From contig NZ_JAKSYD010000114.1 of NCBI RefSeq assembly GCF_022829605.1, positions 248,001 to 312,000 of the forward strand: 64,000 bases of DNA, written 5' to 3'. The stretch comes from Methylobacterium sp. E-065 (GTDB taxonomy: Bacteria > Pseudomonadota > Alphaproteobacteria > Rhizobiales > Beijerinckiaceae). Below, piece by piece: positions 27,689 to 37,832 of this stretch. The notes below the pieces were generated by a model. It was not told the DNA's origin, did not search any database, and saw only the letters and a program-made list of their open reading frames with translations. The position numbers and the translations under genes are program-made. Positions within the stretch are counted from its first letter, which is position 1. The number at the start of each line of letters is the position of its first letter.

Positions 27689-28363
27689 GTGAACCGGATC
27701 CATCAGCTCGGGCTCGGACTACTGCTGACGGGGCTCGCGGGATACGTGGACGCCCTCGGTTTCGTGCGGCTCGGCGGCCTCTACACGTCGTTCATGAGCG
27801 GCAACACCACACAGCTCGCGGTCTTCGGCGCGGCGGCCGATCCCCATCGGATGGTGTTGCCGGCGGTCCTGATCTTCGCCTTCCTCACGGGCTCGGTTCT
27901 CGGCAGTGGGCTCGCGATCCTCGTGCCGTCCCGCTGGACGACACCCGCGGTGCTCGCCTACGAGTCACTTCTGATCCTCGGCGGCCTCGGTCTCGGACTT
28001 GAATCGCCGGAACTCGGCCTCGCCGCCTTCTTCGTCGCCGTGGCGATGGGCTCGCAGAACGCGGTGCTCGCGCAGGTGAAGGGGTTCCGCGCCGGCACGA
28101 CCTTCGTCACCGGTGCCCTGTTCAGTCTCGGCCATAAGATCGCCCAGGCGCTCACCCGGACCGGGGATCCGCTCGGCTGGGTCGGCGACGGGCTGGTCTG
28201 GCTGTCCCTGCTGCTCGGCGCCTATCTCGGGGCGCACGCCTACAGCCTATTCGCCCTCTACGCCCTGATCGCGCCGGCGGCGCTTTCCGGCGGTCTGGCG
28301 CTGGTGACTGCGATCGTGGTCTTGCGCGCGGGCCCGCCTGCCGCGAAGGTCCCCGCGCAATGA
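27689..28363 (+). CDS. YoaK-family (DUF1275) membrane protein
   Basis: 224 residues from a GTG at 27689. Five to six membrane segments are visible. The family signature is GLAGYVDALGFVRLGGLYTSFMSGNTTQLAV near the N-terminus, with MGSQNAVLAQ and GTTFVTGAL later. The transport or other role of DUF1275 proteins is not established. It overlaps the WD40 gene by an ATGA, so the pair is one operon. Confidence 0.88.
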   Translation: MNRIHQLGLGLLLTGLAGYVDALGFVRLGGLYTSFMSGNTTQLAVFGAAADPHRMVLPAVLIFAFLTGSVLGSGLAILVPSRWTTPAVLAYESLLILGGLGLGLESPELGLAAFFVAVAMGSQNAVLAQVKGFRAGTTFVTGALFSLGHKIAQALTRTGDPLGWVGDGLVWLSLLLGAYLGAHAYSLFALYALIAPAALSGGLALVTAIVVLRAGPPAAKVPAQ

Positions 28364-29373
28364 GCAGCACCTTGAGCAACCTCTCCCTGACCCAGCACGT
28401 CGCCGCGCTCGATCCCGGCGCCCACGTGATCGCGGCCCATTTTCTGAAAGACGTGCCGGCCCTGGCACTCAGCGACGGCGCGGTCGCGCTGGCGCGGGAC
28501 GGAGGCCTGACGCGGCTCGTCGCGCATCCCGAGGCCGGGATTCTGGTTGCGGCCGGAAACGGCGCGCGCCTCCTCACGGGCGGCGATGACGGCCGCATCG
28601 TCGAGATCCGGGCCGATGGCACCCTCGAGCAGATCGGCTCTGCCAAGGGGGGAGCCTGGATCGATGCCCTGGCGGTCCACCCGGACGGAGCCGCGGCGTG
28701 GTCGGCTGGGCGCCATGTCGTGGCGCGGGATGCCAAGGGCCGCGAACGCACCTTCCAGGCCCCCTCGACGGCGCGCGGGCTCGTCTTCGCGCCCAAGGGC
28801 TACCGGCTCGGGATCTCACACTACAACGGCGTCAGCCTCTGGTTCCCGAATCTCGAGACGCCCGCGGAGGTGATCGAGTGGAAGGGTTCGCATATCGACG
28901 TGACGTGGTCGCCGGACGGCCGCTTCGTCGTCACCACCATGCAGGAGAATGCCCTGCACGGCTGGCGGCTCCAGCCGGATCGCGGCCACATGCGGATGTC
29001 GGGCTATCCAGGCAAGGTGCGCTCGGTGGCGTGGTCGTCGGACGGGCACTGGCTCGCCACCGGCGGCGCCGAAGCGGCGATCGTCTGGCCGTTCGATTCG
29101 AAGGAGGGCCCGACCGGCAAGCCCCCGCGGGAATGCGGGGTCCGCCCCGCCCGGGTGTCCCGCGTCGCGTTCCACCCGAAGGCACCGGTCCTGGCCATTG
29201 GCTACGAGGACGGCTGCATCCTTCTCGTCCGGTTCACCGATGCCGCGGAGTTGCTGGTGCGACCGGCGGTTCCCGGCAGCGCAATTACGGCCCTAGCCTG
29301 GGACGGGCGCGGTGGCCGATTGCTGTTCGGCTGCGGTGACGGACAGGCGGGCCTGCTGACGCTTCCCGCATGA
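28360..29373 (+). CDS. WD40 repeat protein
   Basis: 337 residues with six to seven WD40-like blades, for example GARLLTGGDDGRIVEI, VTWSPDGRFVVTTMQENALHGW, VAWSSDGHWLATGGAEAAIVWPFD, VAFHPKAPVLAIGYEDGCILL and LAWDGRGGRLLFGCGDGQAGL. There is no signal peptide, so it is a cytoplasmic scaffold-type propeller. Its start overlaps the YoaK stop. The partner is unknown. Stand-alone WD40 proteins of this size recur in Methylobacterium-type genomes, to my knowledge. Confidence 0.88.
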   Translation: MSSTLSNLSLTQHVAALDPGAHVIAAHFLKDVPALALSDGAVALARDGGLTRLVAHPEAGILVAAGNGARLLTGGDDGRIVEIRADGTLEQIGSAKGGAWIDALAVHPDGAAAWSAGRHVVARDAKGRERTFQAPSTARGLVFAPKGYRLGISHYNGVSLWFPNLETPAEVIEWKGSHIDVTWSPDGRFVVTTMQENALHGWRLQPDRGHMRMSGYPGKVRSVAWSSDGHWLATGGAEAAIVWPFDSKEGPTGKPPRECGVRPARVSRVAFHPKAPVLAIGYEDGCILLVRFTDAAELLVRPAVPGSAITALAWDGRGGRLLFGCGDGQAGLLTLPA

Positions 29374-29442
29374 GGGCGGCTGGAACCGCCCTAACCGGCG
29401 TGCTCTTTGTCGATGGTCGATTCCACGGGCCGGAGGTCTGAC

Positions 29443-29967
29443 GTGTTCCGCGTATTCCGCACCCTCGGACTCGCCCTCGGACTCCTCGGCGGCGCGGTCG
29501 CCGCGCAGGCGCCGGAATTCGCGCAGCAATATGCCCAGCGGCTCGGCGGGGCCGCCGACGAACTCCGCCGTCAGGTGGCGGTGCTCGAGTTGGACGCGCA
29601 GGCCTCCGGCACGACCCGCGAGGGTGCCGTCGACCGCCTGCGCAGCAATCCCGATCAACTCGTGTCCCGTCGCGGCGCGGCAGCGCAGGCCGACATCGCC
29701 CGGCTCGCCCGCTTAAGCGCGCAGCAACAAGCCCTGGCCTCGGCGACGAGCCCGCTGGGCCGCGTCGTAGCGATGCTGCGCGACCCCGACATGCCGGTCG
29801 CCGAAGCCGCCTATCGTGACTTCAGCCCGGCGATCCCGACCAATGCCGACGGGCTGGCGGCCGGCTTGATCGGGTTCTTCGCCGCCTGGGGCGGCTGGCG
29901 GATCGTTTCGGATGTCGGCCGGCGGACGCTACGGCGGCGTCCGCGTGAGGCCGCCACCGTAGCTTGA
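29443..29967 (+). CDS. DUF2937 protein
   Basis: 174 residues from a GTG at 29443, preferred over ATGs at 29407/29413 because GGAGG lies 6 nt upstream. An N-terminal hydrophobic segment (LGLALGLLGGAVAAQ) and a C-terminal one (AAGLIGFFAAWGGWRIV) flank a helical region with EFAQQYAQRLGGAADELRRQV. This is the DUF2937 pattern. Inner-membrane or periplasmic; function unknown. Confidence 0.75.
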   Translation: MFRVFRTLGLALGLLGGAVAAQAPEFAQQYAQRLGGAADELRRQVAVLELDAQASGTTREGAVDRLRSNPDQLVSRRGAAAQADIARLARLSAQQQALASATSPLGRVVAMLRDPDMPVAEAAYRDFSPAIPTNADGLAAGLIGFFAAWGGWRIVSDVGRRTLRRRPREAATVA

Positions 29968-30072
29968 GCGTGCGCGCACGGCGCTTGGTGTGGCACGGCG
30001 TCTACAGCGACTTGCGCGCACCTTGCGTATCGATCAGAGAACCGGCCGTCCCGGTCCGGTAGAAGGCGCAGG

Positions 30073-31311
30073 ATGCCGCGCGCGTCGAACTCGACCCATG
30101 CCGATCCGGCGCTCGACGCCGCAGCGCTGCTGCGACGCCTCGGCTTCTTCGGGCTGTTCGTGGTGCTCCCCGTCCTGGCGCAGGTCGCCCGGCGCGCCTC
30201 GGTGATCCTCGCGCCGATCGCCGTCATCCTGCTGATCATCGCCAGCGTCATCGACCGGCGGCAGCGGCCGGTGCGGCCGGCCGCGCGAAGGCTTCTGACT
30301 GCCCCGGCCTTTCTGGCCGCCATGCTCGTGGTGTTCTGGTCGGCGCTGTCGCTGACATGGACGCCGTTTCTCGGGCCGGGCCTGGAGCGGATCGTGAACC
30401 TCGCGGCCACCGTCGGGCTGGCTCTGCTGGGCTACCTCGCCCTCCCCGACCGGATGCGCTCGGCCAATCTGTACCTGCTGCCGCTGGGCGTGGTGGCCGG
30501 CGCGATCGTGGCGATCGTGCTCGGCCTGTTCGGCGCCCATATGGGCCCTCCCGGTGCGGAGGATGACGGAGCGCTGGATCGCGGCCTCGTGCTGCTGATC
30601 CTCCTGGTCTGGCCTGCACTGGCGTGGCTCCGGTCCCGGCGCCGCGACCGGGAGGCGCTGGCCCTGGCCCTCCTTGTGGCCCTCGCGCTCACCGTCCAGC
30701 CCGACGCGACGCAGATCGCGGCCCTGGCGGTCGGCGCCGTCGCGTTCGCGGTGACGAGCTATCGCCAGAACCTCGGCGTGCAGCTGACCGCGATCGTGTC
30801 GGCCGTCCTGCTCGCCGTTGCGCCGCTGCTGCCATTCCTGGCGCGGCCGATCGGGTCCGCCGTGCTGGGGCCGCTGGCGCCGACGGTGCTGTCGTTGAAG
30901 AGCTGGCAGAAGGTGGTGACGACCGACCCGGTGCGCCTGATCACCGGCCACGGCTTCGAGACCGCGCTGCGCGGGCGCCTCGTCGGTCTTCTCCCGCTGA
31001 ACGCCCCGACGACGGCTCTGTTCGAGTTCTGGTACGAGCTCGGGATCGTGGGCGCACTGGCCGCCGCCTTCGCGCTCTACGCGTCGATCCGCCGGGCCGG
31101 GCGCGACGGACCCGCTTTGGTCCCCGGCGCCATGGGCTGCTTCGCGGCAGCCTTCACGGTGGCCTGCCTCAGCGTCGGGCTGACCTCGATCTGGTGGCTG
31201 ACGACCTTGGCCATCGCGACCGTGGTGTTCGTGGCGGTGGAGCGGGGCCAGTTCCGCACCAGCCGGCCCAAAGTCGCCAAGCTCCACCGCGTGATCGCCA
31301 GCGGCAGCTGA
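30073..31311 (+). CDS. O-antigen ligase/polymerase-like membrane protein
   Basis: 412 residues with about 11 predicted membrane segments. The large late loop has GHGFETALRG and NAPTTALFEFWYELGIVGAL, the pattern of the WaaL/Wzy family (PF04932), which joins polysaccharide to lipid A core or polymerises repeat units in the periplasm. No sugar transferase genes sit nearby, so its substrate cannot be read from context. The start ATG follows AGG. Confidence 0.85.
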   Translation: MPRASNSTHADPALDAAALLRRLGFFGLFVVLPVLAQVARRASVILAPIAVILLIIASVIDRRQRPVRPAARRLLTAPAFLAAMLVVFWSALSLTWTPFLGPGLERIVNLAATVGLALLGYLALPDRMRSANLYLLPLGVVAGAIVAIVLGLFGAHMGPPGAEDDGALDRGLVLLILLVWPALAWLRSRRRDREALALALLVALALTVQPDATQIAALAVGAVAFAVTSYRQNLGVQLTAIVSAVLLAVAPLLPFLARPIGSAVLGPLAPTVLSLKSWQKVVTTDPVRLITGHGFETALRGRLVGLLPLNAPTTALFEFWYELGIVGALAAAFALYASIRRAGRDGPALVPGAMGCFAAAFTVACLSVGLTSIWWLTTLAIATVVFVAVERGQFRTSRPKVAKLHRVIASGS

Positions 31312-31315
31312 ACGA

Positions 31316-32323
31316 TCAGCCCCGCAGAAACCCGTGCAGGCGGATCCAGGCCAGGAACAGCCCCGGCCAGGCCGCCGCGGGCGTACCGGGCAGCCCAAGC
31401 CCGAAACCGTGTCCGCCGCGCTCGAACAGGTGCAGTTCGGCCGGAACCCGTGCCTTCCGCAGGGCTGCGAACATCAGCAGCGGATGGTCGGCGACCGCGA
31501 TCGGATCGTCGATCGCCTGTGCCAGGAAGGTCGGGGGCGTCTCAGGGCCGACCTGGAGATCGACCGAGTAGGTCTTCATCTCGAGCGCCGTCACCTCGTC
31601 GCCGACGAGGATGCGCCGGGTATGGGTCCGGTCGAACGGCTTGCGCATGGTGATGACCGGGTAGATCAGCCCGGCGAGCGTCGGCCGCACCGGCTGCACG
31701 TCGATGGCATCCTCGGCCGGGTAGAGGTTCTGCGCGCTGCCGACCGCGGTCTCACCCATCAGATGGCCGCCGGCCGAAAAGCCCAGCACGCCGACGCGGT
31801 CCGGATCAATCCCAAACTCTATGCCCCGCGATCGGACCAGCCGAAGGGCGCGCTGGGCGTCCTGGCGGGGTGCGTCGGGACCGGCCCCCCAACCCTCTGC
31901 GGGCAGGCGATAGATCAGCAGGAAGACCGTGATGCCGGCCGCGTTGAGCACGCGCCCCACCGGGACGCCCTCGTTGCCGATCGCGATGTATTCGTAGCCG
32001 CCTCCGGCCGCGACGATCATCGCGGCACCGTTGGCATTGGCCGGCCGCATGACCAGCAGGCAGGGCCGCGCCACCCGCGTGATGTCGCCGACGGCGCCCT
32101 CGACGTAACGGTATCCATCCGCATCGGGTCCCGGGCCGCCGCCCGGGAGATCACCCGGCCAGAGATCGATCACCTCGAGATCCGCGCCGGGCAGGGAACG
32201 CGGCAGGGCCTTGATCGCCTCGTGCGGCGCGGGCTCCGGCGGCCCGTCCGTCGCGGCCGTTGCGGGTTTCAGGCCGACGAGGCTCCCGAGGCCGGCGAGC
32301 AGGAGACGGCGGTCCAGGTGCAA
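31316..32323 (-). CDS. Exported alpha/beta-hydrolase (esterase/lipase-like)
   Basis: 335 residues from a TTG at 32323 with AGGAG six nt upstream. This start gives a Tat- or Sec-like signal (LHLDRRLLLAGLGSLVGLKPATA). The nucleophile elbow GFSAGGH is clear, and PDRVGVLGFSAGG plus the early VAAGGGYEYIAIGNEG (oxyanion region) point to acetyl-xylan-esterase or BD-FAE-type enzymes. The catalytic His is in ERGGHGFGLG. It converges on the O-antigen ligase-like gene with a 4-bp gap. Confidence 0.85.
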   Translation of the reverse strand: MHLDRRLLLAGLGSLVGLKPATAATDGPPEPAPHEAIKALPRSLPGADLEVIDLWPGDLPGGGPGPDADGYRYVEGAVGDITRVARPCLLVMRPANANGAAMIVAAGGGYEYIAIGNEGVPVGRVLNAAGITVFLLIYRLPAEGWGAGPDAPRQDAQRALRLVRSRGIEFGIDPDRVGVLGFSAGGHLMGETAVGSAQNLYPAEDAIDVQPVRPTLAGLIYPVITMRKPFDRTHTRRILVGDEVTALEMKTYSVDLQVGPETPPTFLAQAIDDPIAVADHPLLMFAALRKARVPAELHLFERGGHGFGLGLPGTPAAAWPGLFLAWIRLHGFLRG

Positions 32324-32402
32324 GGGCGACTCCTGGCGGTGGGATCGATCGAGCCGCGGTTCCAACGCGGCCGGGCGCAATGGGGTCCCGCGACCGCGCG
32401 AC

Positions 32403-33704
32403 TCAGGCGTTCCGGGCGATTACCGCAACGTAGAAGCCGTCCGTGCCGGTCCGGTGCGGGCTCAGCTGGATCCCGTGGGTCGTGATCCGGACCGCCTCCC
32501 GCAACGAGGCCGGGCCCGCAGCGAGGACCTCGGTCGCCGCAATCACGGTGAACCGCCCGCGCCAGCGCGACAGCAGGCCGTCAACGGCCGCATCGTTCTC
32601 GACGGACAGGAGCGAGCAGGTCACGTAGACGATGCGCCCGCCCGGCCTGACCAGCCGCGCCGCCCGGTCGAGAACCTGGGTCTGTTCGGCCGTGCGAAGC
32701 GCGAGGCTGCCCGGGCGCAGGCGCCACTTGGCATCGGGATTCCGTCGCCATGTGCCCGATCCGGTGCAGGGCGCATCGACCAGCACGCGGTCGACGGTGC
32801 CGTCGAGATCCTCCAGCACGTCGATACGCGCCCGTCCGCCCCGCGGCGAACGCACCTCGGCCCCGGCGCCCGATCGGCGCAGGCGTTCATGGATCGGCGC
32901 GAGGCGCCGCGGATCGCCGTCGGTGGCGATCAGGTGAGCGCCGTTCCCGGTCTCGGCCGCGAGCGCCAGGGTCTTGCCGCCGCCGCCCGCGCAGAGATCG
33001 ACGATGGTCTCGCCGGACTGCGGTGCGGCGAGCAAAGCCGCGAGCTGTGAGCCCTCGTCCTGGATTTCGTACCAGCCTTCCAGGAACTCGGCCTCGACAT
33101 GGAGCGCCGGACCGCGCCCGTCCGCACCGATCGGGATCCGCAGGCCCTGGGGTGCGTGCGGCGTCGGCTCCGCGCCGAAGGCCGCGAGCGCCGGTAGGAT
33201 CTCGTCCCGCGGGCCGCGCAGGGTGTTGACGCGGATGTCGAGCGGCGCGCGGCGCGCAAGCGCCTTGAGCTCCGGAATCAGGTCGTCGCCGAGCGTGACC
33301 GCAAGGTCCGACAGCACGAAGGCGGGGGCATCGCCGGCAACCTCGGGCGGTGCGTCCTGAAGCGTCGCGGTGTCGAGCCGCGCGCGCTCGTCGTCGGTCA
33401 GGGGCTCCGGTGCGAAGCGCTCGCCCGAGAAGAGCGCCGCGACCGAGGCTGCGGCGAGGCCCTGCTGCAGCCGCAACGCTCCGATCAGCACCGCACGCGG
33501 CGAATCGGAACCCATGATCCAGGCCGCCGAGGAACGGCGCCGCAGGGCGTCGTAGACGAGGCTGGCGATCCCGGCCCGATCTCCCGAGCCGGCGAACCGA
33601 TGGGCGAGGCCCCAATCCTTCAAAGCATCGGCGGCCGGCCGGCGGCGCTCGGCGATGTCGGTGAGTACCTCGATGGCGGCGGAGCAGCGGGCGGCGGGTG
33701 TCAG
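32403..33704 (-). CDS. rsmB: RsmB/NOP-family rRNA cytosine-C5 methyltransferase
   Basis: About 433 residues if read from a CTG at 33704. An NusB-like N-terminal RNA-binding region (AALKDW... GIASLVYDALRRR) is followed by the SAM-dependent Rossmann domain (VDLCAGGGGKTLALAAE), the DAPCTGSGTWRRNPD motif with the first catalytic Cys, and VTCSLLSVEND with the second. The first ATG/GTG/TTG in frame is a TTG at 33623, which would remove conserved-looking sequence (AARCSAAIEVLTDIAERRRPAADAL). AAGGA precedes the CTG. Confidence 0.9.
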   Translation of the reverse strand: MTPAARCSAAIEVLTDIAERRRPAADALKDWGLAHRFAGSGDRAGIASLVYDALRRRSSAAWIMGSDSPRAVLIGALRLQQGLAAASVAALFSGERFAPEPLTDDERARLDTATLQDAPPEVAGDAPAFVLSDLAVTLGDDLIPELKALARRAPLDIRVNTLRGPRDEILPALAAFGAEPTPHAPQGLRIPIGADGRGPALHVEAEFLEGWYEIQDEGSQLAALLAAPQSGETIVDLCAGGGGKTLALAAETGNGAHLIATDGDPRRLAPIHERLRRSGAGAEVRSPRGGRARIDVLEDLDGTVDRVLVDAPCTGSGTWRRNPDAKWRLRPGSLALRTAEQTQVLDRAARLVRPGGRIVYVTCSLLSVENDAAVDGLLSRWRGRFTVIAATEVLAAGPASLREAVRITTHGIQLSPHRTGTDGFYVAVIARNA

Positions 33705-33915
33705 CGGTCTGATCCTTTGGAATGAGTCGACGGCGTCGCGAAACGGCCACGCTTGCCCCGCGATGCCGCCATCTTACGGCCGAGCTTCAGGCGCGATCCC
33801 GGTCCAGACCACGCGACGTGCGGTCCGCTAGCGGCCTGCAGCGTGTCCTATGGCATCCATCGGCGGCGGACCAGGGTGGTTCGACGCCAGTTGCGTTCCG
33901 GAAGGCCCCCAGCCC

Positions 33916-34101
33916 ATGTCGTCGTCCGTCTCGTCCGCCGTTCGTCTCGCCCTCGCAGGCCTGGTCGCGGCGTCGCTCGCTGCCTGCGCCAGCGCCCCCG
34001 CCGCCCAGCCCGATTTCTCGCCGCCGCCGCGCCGGCCCGTCGATGCCAAGACGCAGCTCGAATACGGCAACCCGCCCGCGCCGCCGCCCGGCCGTTACTA
34101 A
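33916..34101 (+). CDS. Small lipoprotein
   Basis: 61 residues from the ATG at 33916. The lipobox LAAC puts the lipidated Cys at residue 24, after VRLALAGLVAASLAA. The mature part is only 38 residues, very Pro-rich (FSPPPRRPVDAKTQ, PPAPPPGRY). Short Pro-rich lipoproteins like this are often envelope spacers. An in-frame upstream ATG at 33850 would hide the signal peptide and is rejected. Confidence 0.75.
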   Translation: MSSSVSSAVRLALAGLVAASLAACASAPAAQPDFSPPPRRPVDAKTQLEYGNPPAPPPGRY

Positions 34102-34124
34102 GAGGCGGCGGCTCAGGCCGCCTC
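34102..34124. terminator. Bidirectional hairpin containing the panE stop
   Basis: GAGGCGGC / GCCGCCTC 8-bp perfect stem with a 7-nt loop. It begins one base after the lipoprotein stop, and the panE stop codon (34113-34115, reverse strand) is in its loop, so one hairpin serves both convergent genes. Confidence 0.65.
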
Positions 34125-35057
34125 CCGCCCCCGCCGCGCCTCGTAGGCCTTGAGGCCGGTATAGACGAGCGTGAGCAGGGGGAAGGCCGTCTCCGGCGTG
34201 AGCCGGCGGCCGCGGGCGATCAGGTCGCCGATCACGTGATCGGCCTCGATCCGCCCGCCATTCTCGATGTCGCGCAACATCGAGGCCGTGAAGGTCGATC
34301 CCGCCGCCGTGAGCTGCGCCCGCGCCCGCTCCGCAACTGCGGCTCGTGGTGCGTAACCGCTCGCGGTGGCGACGGTCGTGCATTCGGTATGAAGTGCCGC
34401 CATCAGATCTGCGCCACGGGGCGCCGCCACGATGTCGCCGACCGCGGCGCGCATCAGGGTTGTGGCCCCGGCAAGCGTCGCCAGGAAGACCCACTTCTCC
34501 CACATCTCCAACAGGATCGATTCGCTGAGGCGCGGCTGGAACTTCAGACCGCGCATCAGGGTGTCGACCGCCTCGATCCGGGCCGAGCGCGACCCGTCCC
34601 GCTCGCCATAGGTGATGCTGCACAACTCGCTCATGTGGCGGATCGTGCCGTCGGGGGTCAGCGTCGCCGCGATGGCACAAGAGCCGCCGAGCACGCGCTC
34701 GGCCCCGAACCGAGCATCGAGTGCGTCCAAATGGGCGAGGCCATTCAGCAGGGGCAGGATCGCCGTCCCCGCACCGACAGCGGGCGCAAGGTCCGAGATA
34801 GCGCTGTCGAGGTCGTAGGCCTTGCAGGACAGAACGATCAGATCGAACCCACCGGCCTCGGCCAGCCGGTCGGCCGTGACGGTCGGCGGGCGCGGGATGT
34901 GCAGGTCGCCGAGCGGTGAGCGAAGGTTCAGCCCGTCCGCGGCGAGCTTCGCCGCCCGGGCCGGCCTCACGAGGAACGTGACATCGGCGCCGGATTCAGC
35001 GAGCCGCGCGCCGTAATAGCCGCCGGTCGCACCGGCTCCGACGATCAGCGTGCGCAT
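34113..35057 (-). CDS. panE: 2-dehydropantoate 2-reductase
   Basis: 314 residues. It reduces ketopantoate to pantoate with NADPH for coenzyme A synthesis. The nucleotide motif GAGATGGYYG is at residues 7-16. The catalytic Lys region is EMWEKWVFLATLAG, and the C-terminal part has TASMLRDIENGGRIEADHVIGD. It lies 7 bp downstream of guaB, so it is probably cotranscribed. Paralogues act on other 2-keto acids; panE is the likeliest call. Confidence 0.9.
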   Translation of the reverse strand: MRTLIVGAGATGGYYGARLAESGADVTFLVRPARAAKLAADGLNLRSPLGDLHIPRPPTVTADRLAEAGGFDLIVLSCKAYDLDSAISDLAPAVGAGTAILPLLNGLAHLDALDARFGAERVLGGSCAIAATLTPDGTIRHMSELCSITYGERDGSRSARIEAVDTLMRGLKFQPRLSESILLEMWEKWVFLATLAGATTLMRAAVGDIVAAPRGADLMAALHTECTTVATASGYAPRAAVAERARAQLTAAGSTFTASMLRDIENGGRIEADHVIGDLIARGRRLTPETAFPLLTLVYTGLKAYEARRGREAA

Positions 35058-35064
35058 CAGATCC

Positions 35065-36582
<1,518 letters not shown>

Positions 36583-36724
36583 CTACGGGTCGCGCTGCGG
36601 GATCGGGTTGGCAAGTGCCAGTATCACGGGCTCCCCGATGGCGCCAATGCGCGCATGCCGCGGCGCAACGCGAAAACACGCATGGCTCACGGGTATTTTC
36701 GGGCTGCCGGGATGCGCCGCCGGC

Positions 36725-37615
36725 TCAGCGTACCGCGGGGGCGCGGGGTCCCTTGTCGGTGTATTCGGGCGGCAGGCCGATATAATCGCCAAGGATGCCG
36801 TCGATCCCGGGCGCCCGGCCGAAGGCCTCGCAATCCGGATCGAGGGGGGCCTCGCCGAGCGTCGTGATGCGGATGCGGTCCCAGGTCGGCAGGGTGTTGG
36901 GCGCCGTGAACGGATCGTCACCGGTCGCCAGCATGTAGCCGAAATCCTGCCCGAACTCGCCCGCGAGATCGTAGGCGTCGCTCGCACGGGAGAAGCGCGG
37001 CTGGCTGGTGAAGGAATTCGCGGCCCCGCCCCACACCATGGCGGCACGCTGCTCACGGCGCCGGTCGAGCGCCTCGGCCTCCACCGTCAGGCTCCCGAGC
37101 CCGATCGGAATGCGCGGGATCGGGATGCGCCCAATCCCCTCGGCGACGCTCAAGCCGAACTGCGAGGCGACCGTTACGCCGGCCGAGCCCGCGATGGTCG
37201 CGCCGGCCCCGAGGAGGTCGGTCGGATCGACCCGCGTCACCTGCGCCCGGACGGTCAGGTCCGCGTCGCGGCCCGACACGATGTCGTACTTCAGGGACAG
37301 ATCGTAGCAGAGCGCCCGGTCGGCGGCGTTGGCGATCAGGCGCCGCTCGGCTGGCGTGAGTGGGCCTGCTCCGGCTACGTCAGCGTGGAACGCTGTCGGG
37401 ATGATGCGCACCGTCCGCACCCGGGTGAGCGCTGGCCGGTCCACGTAGATCCGCGACGCGGAGGCGACCTGATCGCTCGCCTTCAGACGGTCGTAGCGCG
37501 TCAGCGAGCCGCGATCGTTGAGCAGAACGGTGCCGCAGGCCGCCACCATCGAGAACAGGGCGACGCCGACGGCGATCCGCGGCAGGAAGCGGGCCTTGCT
37601 GGGGCTGGACGGCAT
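36725..37615 (-). CDS. DUF3313-like lipoprotein
   Basis: 296 residues from the ATG at 37615. A signal with lipobox VAAC (AVGVALFSMVAACG) makes it a lipoprotein. The body resembles DUF3313 (VRIIPTAFHADV, RALCYDLSLKYDIVSGRDADLTVRAQVTRV), followed by a Gly-rich hydrophobic stretch (AGATIAGSAGVTVASQFG) often seen in this family. Role unknown. Divergent from the MFS gene at 37833. Confidence 0.78.
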   Translation of the reverse strand: MPSSPSKARFLPRIAVGVALFSMVAACGTVLLNDRGSLTRYDRLKASDQVASASRIYVDRPALTRVRTVRIIPTAFHADVAGAGPLTPAERRLIANAADRALCYDLSLKYDIVSGRDADLTVRAQVTRVDPTDLLGAGATIAGSAGVTVASQFGLSVAEGIGRIPIPRIPIGLGSLTVEAEALDRRREQRAAMVWGGAANSFTSQPRFSRASDAYDLAGEFGQDFGYMLATGDDPFTAPNTLPTWDRIRITTLGEAPLDPDCEAFGRAPGIDGILGDYIGLPPEYTDKGPRAPAVR

Positions 37616-37832
37616 CGAACTCCTCGCGGCCCGTCCCGGGGACGAAACCTCTTCACAGACCGATCTCACGGCCGCGTGAAACAAACGTAGCCATTAGGCC
37701 CCGCTTACAAAAGGTGCCGTCGCTTACCGACACAACTTCTGTGGCAAGATAGATACATTCGCGAAACACCCGGATGCGAGTTCCGCGCCGCCATCGTGCA
37801 ACCGGCACGGCGTGATGCGCGTCTGCCCTCCG

